A stretch of 55,595 nt of DNA from a virus. The stretch lies in the IMG/VR virus record IMGVR_UViG_3300032246_001883, positions 1 to 55,595 of that record; one strand, written 5' to 3'. Both the position numbers and the translations under genes were made by a program. The notes beneath the pieces were generated by a model. It was not told the DNA's origin. It worked only from the letters and a program-made list of their open reading frames with translations, and searched no databases. Positions 27,844-34,744 of this stretch are shown one piece after another; position 1 is the first letter of the stretch; the number at the start of each line of letters is the position of its first letter.

Positions 27844-29058
27844 TTAATCTCCAATGAATACTGTACCGGAACCAGTTTCGATAGTGTTTGTGCCGGCAGA
27901 GTTATTGTCAAGTTCACCGCCAGTGCCTGCATCACCAGTATCAGCAGTATCACCAATCCGTGCTGCACCTTTAGTTCCATGATTGATATTAACGGTTTTT
28001 CCATTAACGATAACATCTTTTTTTCCATTAATGATAACATCTTTACCTACATTTAGTATGTAATTTCCACCTACGTTCTCTGTCACATTTCCGTGTACTC
28101 TTATAATCATGTTTCCATATACATCTTCATCACCACGTACTGTTAAGTCAACATTTCCATATTCTACTATTTGTGTTACATGGCCATGAACCGTTTCGTT
28201 TACATCACCATCGATCTTTTGTGTTACGTTGCCATGAATTAATTCATCAACATTTCCATCAATTGTTTGATTTACATTGCCATGAATTGTTGATTTTACA
28301 TCACCATCAATTAATTCGGTCACGTTACCTTTGACATATAAATTTGTATCTCCATCAACAGTTATATTACAAACACCTTTAACGTGTATATTATGGTCAT
28401 CTAAGAAAATTTCATAATTTTTACCTGACACTTTGGTGACTTTTGTACCATCCGGTGATATCTCAAAGAATGTTCCAGCAGGATGACTGAGTTGTATTCT
28501 CTCAAAACCTTTAGTGTCATCTAATTCGAATACATGGCCACCTTCTGTTTCAGTCACTCTGTTGTATGGTATTTTTGCATTATATAATGATGGTGGTTCA
28601 TCCCATGTGTTTTCATCGGCTGTTTCAACTCCAATATCTAAATTTAAATTGTGTTTTCCAATAATAGTTTCATCTATTTTTTCATTTCTGTGAAGTCTAC
28701 TAGTAGTTGGTTCATCTTTTTTGTAAAAATCACCTTCTGAAAATCCTGTTGAATCATTTGGAGAATTACTTACTATTCCTGGAAATACACCAATTATAAC
28801 TGGTGCTTGTGCTGATAATCCGTCTGTAAAGAAACCAAAAACATAGTCACCTATAAGTGGTGTTCCGTCTGTCATTGAAGTATTTGGTGAATGGCATGCA
28901 TGCGCCCATGACAAATCGGCTGTTGGTATATCTTGCTTATTCTCTGTGTGGTGACCAAATATACGAACACGCACACGATTTAAGCCCAAAGGATCATCTC
29001 TGTCCTCTACTACACCAAGCCACCAAATAAATCCGTCTTTACCTATAAAATTTTGCAT
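27844..29058 (-). CDS. 5: central spike protein gp5, without lysozyme domain
   Basis: A 404-residue gp5-like spike. Residues about 1-100 form the OB-fold (FIWWLGVVEDRDDPLGLNRVRVRIFGHH..., PLIGDYVFGFF, PVIIGVFPG). Residues about 215-340 are a run of octad repeats of the type V-x-G-N/D-V-x-x-x-I-x-G (THGNV/DGNV/HGHV), which build the triple beta-helix needle. The T4 lysozyme domain that sits between these two parts is absent. The end, GDTADTGDAGTGG followed by SGTVFIGD, may seat a tip protein. It overlaps the hub gene by one base. A lysozyme-like domain is found instead in the 525-residue plus-strand protein. Confidence 0.88.
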   Translation of the reverse strand: MQNFIGKDGFIWWLGVVEDRDDPLGLNRVRVRIFGHHTENKQDIPTADLSWAHACHSPNTSMTDGTPLIGDYVFGFFTDGLSAQAPVIIGVFPGIVSNSPNDSTGFSEGDFYKKDEPTTSRLHRNEKIDETIIGKHNLNLDIGVETADENTWDEPPSLYNAKIPYNRVTETEGGHVFELDDTKGFERIQLSHPAGTFFEISPDGTKVTKVSGKNYEIFLDDHNIHVKGVCNITVDGDTNLYVKGNVTELIDGDVKSTIHGNVNQTIDGNVDELIHGNVTQKIDGDVNETVHGHVTQIVEYGNVDLTVRGDEDVYGNMIIRVHGNVTENVGGNYILNVGKDVIINGKKDVIVNGKTVNINHGTKGAARIGDTADTGDAGTGGELDNNSAGTNTIETGSGTVFIGD

Positions 29059-30422
29059 TATGATTGTACTGCCTCTGCGATATTTGGATCTGAATTATTA
29101 ACATCTTGATAAGACTTTGTTGTGCTTTCTTTTGCTATTTCAAGTACTGTTACATATCTATTCGATTGAATAATATGTCTTACCGCTGTCACAAGATATT
29201 TGCCGGAATAAAATTTATTCAATTCTTTCTTATTGTTTGATGGCTTTAATGACAACAGATTAAAATTTATTGTTCTTCCTGCTGTTATTCCTGGATCACC
29301 AGGTATAGATAATTTTGCAACTGTATAACTTGCCAAAGATAATGCAGCAGTTCTTTGTGGCAAATAAGTTTCAATGTCAATGTCTTTTGCAAAACCGTCT
29401 TGTTTTTCACTTATATAAGCATTGTTTATTTGACCTTTATTTGATGTTGCTACCTTTAAAACACCTTCATATTCTTGATTTTGATAATTTCCCAATCTGT
29501 TTTTTAATATATTTGTTGGTTCACCTGGATTTAATTTTTCTAAGGCGGTTTGTTTATAATCAAATGTAGTTGTATAATAAGACCTAGTCAAAGGATCAAT
29601 ACTTATTAGTTTGTTTGCCAGAGTACCAGAGTTTACTTCATGTAATGAATCGTATGTTTTAACAAATTCATAATCTAATATTTGTATAAATTTTTCTTGA
29701 TTATTCTGAATATCTTTGCTAATGTTTTTTGCTTCATACTTGTAAGTCGCATACACATCATCTTTATATAGGGATTGTAAAGACCTGAAATTAAAACCAT
29801 CTTTTGTTTCAAAAAACAACATATCTGCTGTAGTGTTGTTTTCTACCGACTTGGCGTAAGTTGAGACCCAGCTAATTGCTTCCAATGGTTTCATTTTTGG
29901 TATAACAAAGTCATACATTCCGTCAGTTTCTTGAATATTTAAAGATGATGTTATCTTTAATTTATTTGTAAGCACATCGTAAACAATATCTGAAATTTTT
30001 GCACCAATATAAGATTTACTTATTTTAGTTTGTTCGGAAAGCATCATTTCTTCTGAACAAAAATATAATGTATATCCTTCGGCATTTTGATTACCAGTAG
30101 GTTTTCTATTTCCCAATTTGTATACTCTAAAAATTTTTGTGATATCATTTGGAGCATCTTTAACTTTAGAAAAGCTTAATTCCAAAAATTCGTTACCTGT
30201 TAATTGCAATAATTCAATAAAACTCTGAGCATCTAATATTGAAACATATCCTGATGAAACAAATGAATAAATGTCTTCATGATATGAAAATTCAATTAAT
30301 AAATTTTTTAATTCTATCGTACTGCCATTACTTAACACAAGGTTTATTTTTTGTAAATAATAATCCTGTGGAAAAAAGTTACCAGGAGAATCTGAAGGAG
30401 ATGATTGATATTGTTCGTCCAT
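29058..30422 (-). CDS. baseplate hub protein (gp27-like)
   Basis: A 454-residue protein with the layout of hub subunits that carry the spike: DYYLQKINLVLSNGSTIELKNLLIEFSYHEDIYSFVSSGYVSILD at the start, FRVYKLGNRKP and YTLYFCSEEMMLSEQTKISKSY near 100-140, and a C-terminal TVAKLSIPGDPGITAGRTINF module (about 355-385) like tail-protein D folds. Gene order gp53, hub, gp5 supports a gp27 equivalent. No hydrolase motif is visible. Confidence 0.75.
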   Translation of the reverse strand: MDEQYQSSPSDSPGNFFPQDYYLQKINLVLSNGSTIELKNLLIEFSYHEDIYSFVSSGYVSILDAQSFIELLQLTGNEFLELSFSKVKDAPNDITKIFRVYKLGNRKPTGNQNAEGYTLYFCSEEMMLSEQTKISKSYIGAKISDIVYDVLTNKLKITSSLNIQETDGMYDFVIPKMKPLEAISWVSTYAKSVENNTTADMLFFETKDGFNFRSLQSLYKDDVYATYKYEAKNISKDIQNNQEKFIQILDYEFVKTYDSLHEVNSGTLANKLISIDPLTRSYYTTTFDYKQTALEKLNPGEPTNILKNRLGNYQNQEYEGVLKVATSNKGQINNAYISEKQDGFAKDIDIETYLPQRTAALSLASYTVAKLSIPGDPGITAGRTINFNLLSLKPSNNKKELNKFYSGKYLVTAVRHIIQSNRYVTVLEIAKESTTKSYQDVNNSDPNIAEAVQS

Positions 30423-30424
30423 AA

Positions 30425-31030
30425 TTATTTAAGTAAATTCTTCATTTCATTTTCAAGTTGTTCAACATAAATGGCATTTAAAAGTTTAATGCTTCTTTTT
30501 GATTCATTTAATCTCATTTCATAATCATAATAAGAAACAGCATTTAATTGTGTTGTAATTGATGTTGTATCACCGTTTTGTAAATTATAAGAAGTTGTTT
30601 TTCCTGATTCATTATACAAAAAATTATATTCATCAAAACTAATTTCAATTGTTTGTGATTCAGGTAAAAGTGTTTCTGAATTTGTTTGTGTCAATACTTT
30701 CTCATAATGATGAACTGTTGCGGTTGTGTTATAATTATATTTTTTAGCCAAATAATTATTAAAGACGGATTGTGACATTGGCCAATCCCATTGTGGATCT
30801 AAAAGCTGATTTGAAAACATGACAATCCAATAACGATAAATGTCGTTATAATATTTGTAAGCAATAATTTCTGGAGTGTCACCTTCTTGTATGTCATATT
30901 GGTAATATGCCATAGGATTATTTAAAACACTTGGTATTATATTAACTCTTGTTAAGAGGTTTTTGTATGTGATTGTTCTACCATTTTTATCGGTATAATA
31001 AATCCTAGGTAAAGCTTTGAAATATTGCAT
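30425..31030 (-). CDS. 53: baseplate wedge protein gp53
   Basis: A 201-residue gp53-type wedge protein, which in T4 helps join wedges around the hub. It begins MQYFKALPRIYYTDKNG, and residues about 42-95 form a LysM-like stretch (YDIQEGDTPEIIAYKYYNDIYRYWIVMFSN followed by DPQWDWPMSQSVFNNYLAKKY), conserved in this family. It is adjacent to gp48/54 (no gap) and to the hub gene (2 nt). Confidence 0.88.
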   Translation of the reverse strand: MQYFKALPRIYYTDKNGRTITYKNLLTRVNIIPSVLNNPMAYYQYDIQEGDTPEIIAYKYYNDIYRYWIVMFSNQLLDPQWDWPMSQSVFNNYLAKKYNYNTTATVHHYEKVLTQTNSETLLPESQTIEISFDEYNFLYNESGKTTSYNLQNGDTTSITTQLNAVSYYDYEMRLNESKRSIKLLNAIYVEQLENEMKNLLK

Positions 31031-32041
31031 TTAATAACCTTCAGATTCTATTTTATCACGGTCAATCAATTCTATTTCTTTAAAGTTTATTGTCATGACT
31101 GTTTGTATAGGAGAACCATCTGTGTGTGCTGACCAGCCATTAGGCGCATAATTTACATCAATATTCTCTATGACACATTCTGCTACTCTACTAATTTTTG
31201 TATTGATAGCGCCTTTAAAGAAGAAATCTAAATTAAAAGTTGAAGGAGGTACCCAAAACATACCACCAACTTCTTCTACAAGTTTTGGTGCAGCGTGTTT
31301 TTTAAATGTTTTAATTATATCTTTAACCATATCAGCTTCTTGTTTTGAAGATGGCGTAAAAACAAAAGTCATTTGAAACGTTCTGAAATCAATACCATCA
31401 AATAATATTTGTTGTTGAGGATTTATTGCCAATCCTTGTGTTGATAACAATAACTTTGCTGTTGACGATTTAGCTGCGGCCAGTGTTGCTGTAGCAACTT
31501 TTCCAATAAGTGGCAAACCACTTACTAAGTTAACTATTTCATCAGCAATATCAAACATATTTAAGCTTCCGTAAGCAGCATTATTTGTAAAATTCAATGT
31601 TTCTGGTAAATATAAAGCAATAGCCGCAACTTGTGTTTGTTTTTTTGGTGTTAAACTAAAATTAATTCTATCTTTTATTTCACTTGCAGCTTTACTTACA
31701 GTATTTGTAATAGGAGTTACAGCATTTTTTGCTGCGGTTACTGCAGACTTTGTTTTGTCAAGTACACTACCAGAAGAATCAACTTCATTGTATGCTTGAG
31801 CAGCAGTTCCAGCTAATTGAGACACTGGGTTTCCGCTTTCCAATGGTTCAAAAGAAATAGGTTGTATTTCATTTATTGTAAATTGCACCCAATGACCTTT
31901 TGTTTTTGATCCCAAATCTTGTGGATAAGTATAGGTCGCTATCGAAGATTTATTACCAAATAGTTTACCCAGAGGACCTTTAAGAGCGGCTCCCGGTATT
32001 TGAATTCCAGCGACTGATGATGGTATTGATATGATGGCCAT
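31031..32041 (-). CDS. baseplate tail-tube cap protein, gp48/gp54 family
   Basis: A 336-residue protein. Residues about 35-55 read YTYPQDLGSKTKGHWVQFTI and the C-terminal half holds a tube-like fold: DFRTFQMTFVFTPSSKQEADMVKDIIKTFKKH, FWVPPSTFNLDFFF, NYAPNGWSAHTDGSPIQTVMTINFKEIELIDR. These are hallmarks of gp48/gp54, which cap the hub and start the tail tube in T4. Which of the two it is cannot be decided from one sequence. It is first in the minus late block and has a CATAAATA box 27 nt upstream. Confidence 0.8.
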   Translation of the reverse strand: MAIISIPSSVAGIQIPGAALKGPLGKLFGNKSSIATYTYPQDLGSKTKGHWVQFTINEIQPISFEPLESGNPVSQLAGTAAQAYNEVDSSGSVLDKTKSAVTAAKNAVTPITNTVSKAASEIKDRINFSLTPKKQTQVAAIALYLPETLNFTNNAAYGSLNMFDIADEIVNLVSGLPLIGKVATATLAAAKSSTAKLLLSTQGLAINPQQQILFDGIDFRTFQMTFVFTPSSKQEADMVKDIIKTFKKHAAPKLVEEVGGMFWVPPSTFNLDFFFKGAINTKISRVAECVIENIDVNYAPNGWSAHTDGSPIQTVMTINFKEIELIDRDKIESEGY

Positions 32042-32067
32042 ATTTTTTTATAGAAAGGTGTAGGAAG

Positions 32068-32075
32068 TATTTATG
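32068..32075 (-). promoter_or_regulatory. late promoter box CATAAATA for the tail block
   Basis: CATAAATA on the minus strand, 27 nt before the gp48/54 start codon. It lies inside the divergent gap of only 31 nt and overlaps the ATG of the oppositely oriented gp4 gene, so start codon and promoter share bases. Confidence 0.65.
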
Positions 32076-32507
32076 GCATATTCAGGAACATTTAAACCAA
32101 TTAATCCACAAAAATATGTTGGTGACCATAAAAACATTATTTATCGTTCTTCTTGGGAATGTCGTGTTATGGACTGGTTTGACCGAAATCCAAACATTAT
32201 TTCGTGGGCTTCAGAAGAACTGATTGTACCTTATATATCTCCAATTGATGGTAAAAAACATAGATATTTTCCCGATTTTCTTGTTAAAGTACTTACAAAA
32301 GATGGAAAAACAAAAACTTTGATGGTTGAAGTCAAACCTAAGAAACAAACAAAAGAACCTGAAAAAAAACAAAGAATCACTAAACAATACATTAATGAGG
32401 TTGCCACTTGGGGTGTCAATCAAGCAAAATGGAAAGCTGCAACAGAATATTGTTTAGATAGAAATTGGGAATTTAAAATCATAACAGAAGATGATTTAGG
32501 ACTGTAA
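32073..32507 (+). CDS. 4: head completion protein gp4 (nuclease fold)
   Basis: A 144-residue T4 gp4 homologue, needed for finishing heads before tail joining and related to TnsA-type endonucleases. Signature: F-x-P-x-N-P-x-K-Y-x-G, then IIYRSSWECRVMDWFDRNPNIISWASEE, then YFPDFLVKV and TLMVEVKPKKQ, giving a PD-(D/E)XK-like set E (SSWE), D (PDF), E-V-K. It ends with FKIITEDDL. Ribosome-binding site AGGAAG lies a few bases upstream. It heads the plus-strand cluster. Confidence 0.9.
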   Translation: MAYSGTFKPINPQKYVGDHKNIIYRSSWECRVMDWFDRNPNIISWASEELIVPYISPIDGKKHRYFPDFLVKVLTKDGKTKTLMVEVKPKKQTKEPEKKQRITKQYINEVATWGVNQAKWKAATEYCLDRNWEFKIITEDDLGL

Positions 32508-32518
32508 CTAAATACAAT

Positions 32519-33139
32519 ATGACTTCAAAATTAACTGAATTAACTGTAGCAAAAACTCTACTTGGTTATCCAACTATGGGTAATGACGCCTTAAAGTGGT
32601 TAAGGCAAAAAGTATCACAACTAAAAAATGTAAGGTCGATACCAGGTTCTATCAGTAGAGAGACTATAAGACATACCAACGAATTTTATCGTGGTGGTCT
32701 ATATTTTTTCTTTTATGATCCAAAAACAAAAGATGAATTACCATATTATGACACTTTTCCTTTGGTTTTAGTTTTAGAGAAATATCCAGATGGATTTTTA
32801 GGCTTAAACCTACACTACTTGCCTACCAAATACAGAGTGGCATTCCTACAAAAATTAATAGCCTATGGAGGCCTCCGTGATTCACAAAATGAGGTTAGTC
32901 GTGTTCGTATCACCTATGATATCCTGAAGACCACAAGTCAATTTAAAGAGTTTGGACCATGTCTAAAGAGATATTTGTTGACACAGGTAAGATCAAGAAT
33001 ACTTGCCATTGAACCAGAAGAATGGGATGTAGCAATAAGTTTACCAGTACAACAGTTCAAAAAGGCTTCAGCAAAAGATGTTTGGAAAGAATCCATAGAA
33101 GAAATAAAGGCAGAAACACAAAATGGCACGATCAATTAA
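32519..33139 (+). CDS. T4-like virion protein, possibly DNA end protector gp2
   Basis: A 206-residue protein next to gp4. The central FYDPKTKDELPYYDTFPLVLVLE and DGFLGLNLHYLPTKYR stretches are very conserved in T4-like marine phages. The C-terminus (EPEEWDVAISLPVQQFKKASAKDVWKES) is also typical. Because gp2 is next to gp4 in T4, a gp2 (DNA end protector) role is plausible, but I cannot verify the match to T4 gp2. It overlaps the next gene by 17 nt. Confidence 0.65.
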   Translation: MTSKLTELTVAKTLLGYPTMGNDALKWLRQKVSQLKNVRSIPGSISRETIRHTNEFYRGGLYFFFYDPKTKDELPYYDTFPLVLVLEKYPDGFLGLNLHYLPTKYRVAFLQKLIAYGGLRDSQNEVSRVRITYDILKTTSQFKEFGPCLKRYLLTQVRSRILAIEPEEWDVAISLPVQQFKKASAKDVWKESIEEIKAETQNGTIN

Positions 33140-33821
33140 CGATTTTAAATCAAGTTTTAAAGGTGATATTGCAAGACCAAGTAGATTTGATGTTTCTATT
33201 CCGGTTCCTGTTACATTATTGCCTTACTTAAAAACTTCTAGAAGTTTAGAGTATCGTTGCGAAAATGCAAATTTACCAGGCAGAACATTAGGAACAGTCA
33301 ATTCAAATACATATGGACCTGCTGAAAAGTTTCCATATATGAATTCATATAATGATATTGATTTGACATTTATTGTTGATGATTCTATGAACCAAAAAGT
33401 ATTTTTTGACGGATGGTTGAACTTCATCAATCCTTTATACAATAATAATTATAGATATAAAAGTGACTATTGTACAGATTTACAAATAACACAATATGAT
33501 GTGTCAAATAAGCCAAGTTATTCTGTTACATTATATGAAGCTTTTCCTGTTTCTATAAATCAAATGGACTTAGATTGGTCTAACGAAGGATACCACAAAG
33601 TAACCGTGACATTTGCTTATACATACTGGAAAAACAATTCATTGGAAGCTTTTGCGATGGAGCTTTTGGACGCTGCAATTGGAGATATTACAGATCGAGT
33701 TGGCGGACTTGGTGGTACAACAAGTGGTGCAGTTGGTGCCATTACTGGTGCTGCCACTGGTGCTGTCAGTCAAGGAGTTTCGTCAGCTGCAAACTATGCT
33801 TCAAGCATATTTAAAAAATAA
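33123..33821 (+). CDS. tail-tube-fold protein (gp19/gp54-like)
   Basis: A 232-residue protein with the tube-protein layout: ARPSRFDVSIPVP, LEYRCENANLPGRTLGTVN, DIDLTFIVDDSMNQKVFFDGWLNFI, YSVTLYEAFPVSINQMDLDWSNEGYHKVTVTFAYTYW. In T4 gp19 and gp54 share this fold. Its position, away from the sheath/tube genes and just before gp26, favours a tube-initiator role. The C-terminal about 40 residues are Gly/Ala-rich and low-complexity. Confidence 0.75.
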   Translation: MARSINDFKSSFKGDIARPSRFDVSIPVPVTLLPYLKTSRSLEYRCENANLPGRTLGTVNSNTYGPAEKFPYMNSYNDIDLTFIVDDSMNQKVFFDGWLNFINPLYNNNYRYKSDYCTDLQITQYDVSNKPSYSVTLYEAFPVSINQMDLDWSNEGYHKVTVTFAYTYWKNNSLEAFAMELLDAAIGDITDRVGGLGGTTSGAVGAITGAATGAVSQGVSSAANYASSIFKK

Positions 33822-33839
33822 TCATAAGGAGTGATAATT

Positions 33840-34562
33840 ATGTTACCTAAACTAGATGTACCAACATATGAGATTGAATTACCAATTTCTAAAAAGAAAA
33901 TTAAATATAGACCATTTCTCGTCAAAGAACAAAAGAATTTGTTAATGGCGGTAGAATCTGATGATGCAAGCACTATACAACAAAATGTATATGATGTATT
34001 GAATAATTGTACACTTTCAGAAAATATTGACATTAATAAGTTACCAATTATTGATGTTGAATATTACTTTATTAACCTCAGAGCCAAATCTGTTGGTGAA
34101 ATTATTGAGTCAAAATACAAATGTAACAATGAAGTTAATGATGTTGTTTGTGGCAATAGTCTACAATCAAAAATTAATCTTTTAAATATTAAACCACATT
34201 TTGAAGAAGAAGTTGATCCTGTCATAAATCTTAACGAAAAAATTTCAATTAAATTAAAATATCCAGAGTTTTCAATTATAAAAAATTCTGTTGATATTGA
34301 AGACGTTACAGAAATAACTTTCAATATGATTGCTGATAGTGTTGAGTATGTGTATGACGGAGAACAATTTTATTATGCACATGAATCTCAACCTGGCGAA
34401 ATGTTAGCTTTTGTTGAATCTTTAAACCAACAACAATTTGAAAAAATAGAACACTTTTTTAATAACTTACCAAGGTTAAAAGAAACTGTAGAGATGACTT
34501 GTGGTAAATGTGGTTTTCATCACAAAATTGATGTAGAGGGACTAGAAAATTTTTTCGGATAA
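33840..34562 (+). CDS. 26: gp26, baseplate hub/tail assembly protein
   Basis: A 240-residue T4 gp26-type protein (T4_baseplate family). The start is the ATG at 33840: AAGGAG lies 8 nt upstream, while a GTG 9 nt earlier overlaps that site. Segments: YEIELPISKKKIKYRPFLVKEQKNLL at the start, and two cysteine pairs (CNNEVNDVVCGN near 99 and CGKCGFHH near 222) that probably bind zinc. It ends in NFFG at a TTTTTTC run that looks like a -1 frameshift site into the downstream ORF. gp26 and gp51 act before the tape measure in hub assembly. Confidence 0.85.
   Translation: MLPKLDVPTYEIELPISKKKIKYRPFLVKEQKNLLMAVESDDASTIQQNVYDVLNNCTLSENIDINKLPIIDVEYYFINLRAKSVGEIIESKYKCNNEVNDVVCGNSLQSKINLLNIKPHFEEEVDPVINLNEKISIKLKYPEFSIIKNSVDIEDVTEITFNMIADSVEYVYDGEQFYYAHESQPGEMLAFVESLNQQQFEKIEHFFNNLPRLKETVEMTCGKCGFHHKIDVEGLENFFG
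34550..34556 (+). other. -1 programmed frameshift slippery site T TTT TTC
   Basis: The last sense codons of gp26 are AAT TTT TTC GGA TAA. T TTT TTC is an X-XXY-YYZ heptamer in the correct phase; slipping back one base re-pairs both tRNAs on TTT TTT and avoids the TAA. The -1 frame then runs open for 62 codons to 34744 and encodes a tail-assembly-like sequence. Such frameshifts between two tail chaperone genes just before the tape measure are a known conserved feature of tailed phages; use here is inferred. Confidence 0.75.
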
Positions 34563-34744
34563 CGCTGTGTCATGATAGTCTCATGAATTATTATCGAACA
34601 AATTTTTCCTTGATACAGCACCACAAATATAGTTTGACTGAACTTGAAGGTATGATTCCTTGGGAACGTGATATTTACATTACCATGTTAATTCAGTATA
34701 TCGAAGAAGAAAACAATAAAATTAAGGAACGCCAAAGAAAATAA
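34556..34744 (+). CDS. gp51-like tail assembly extension (frameshift product; own ATG at 34583)
   Basis: In the -1 frame relative to gp26, 62 codons are open: RITLCHDSLMNYYRTNFSL, then IQHHKYSLTELEGMIPWERD, then IYITMLIQYIEEENNK. The motif H-x-Y-S-L-T-E-L-E-x-M-x-P-W-E-R-x-I-Y is what I recall from the second tail-assembly protein of T4-like marine phages. Reading can also start at ATG 34583 (53 residues), but no good Shine-Dalgarno precedes it and seven plausible codons upstream of the ATG (ITLCHDSL) look coding, favouring frameshifting. The fused product would be 301 residues. The stop abuts the ATG of the next gene (TAAATG). Confidence 0.75.
   Translation, partial: RITLCHDSLMNYYRTNFSLIQHHKYSLTELEGMIPWERDIYITMLIQYIEEENNKIKERQRK

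Noticed and set aside
27804-28040. 78-codon minus-strand ORF overlapping the end of gp5
   Set aside because: Alternative frame of the gp5 3' end; repetitive and without a ribosome-binding site.
33831-33839. GTG at 33831 as gp26 start
   Set aside because: It overlaps the AAGGAG site; ATG 33840 has correct spacing.
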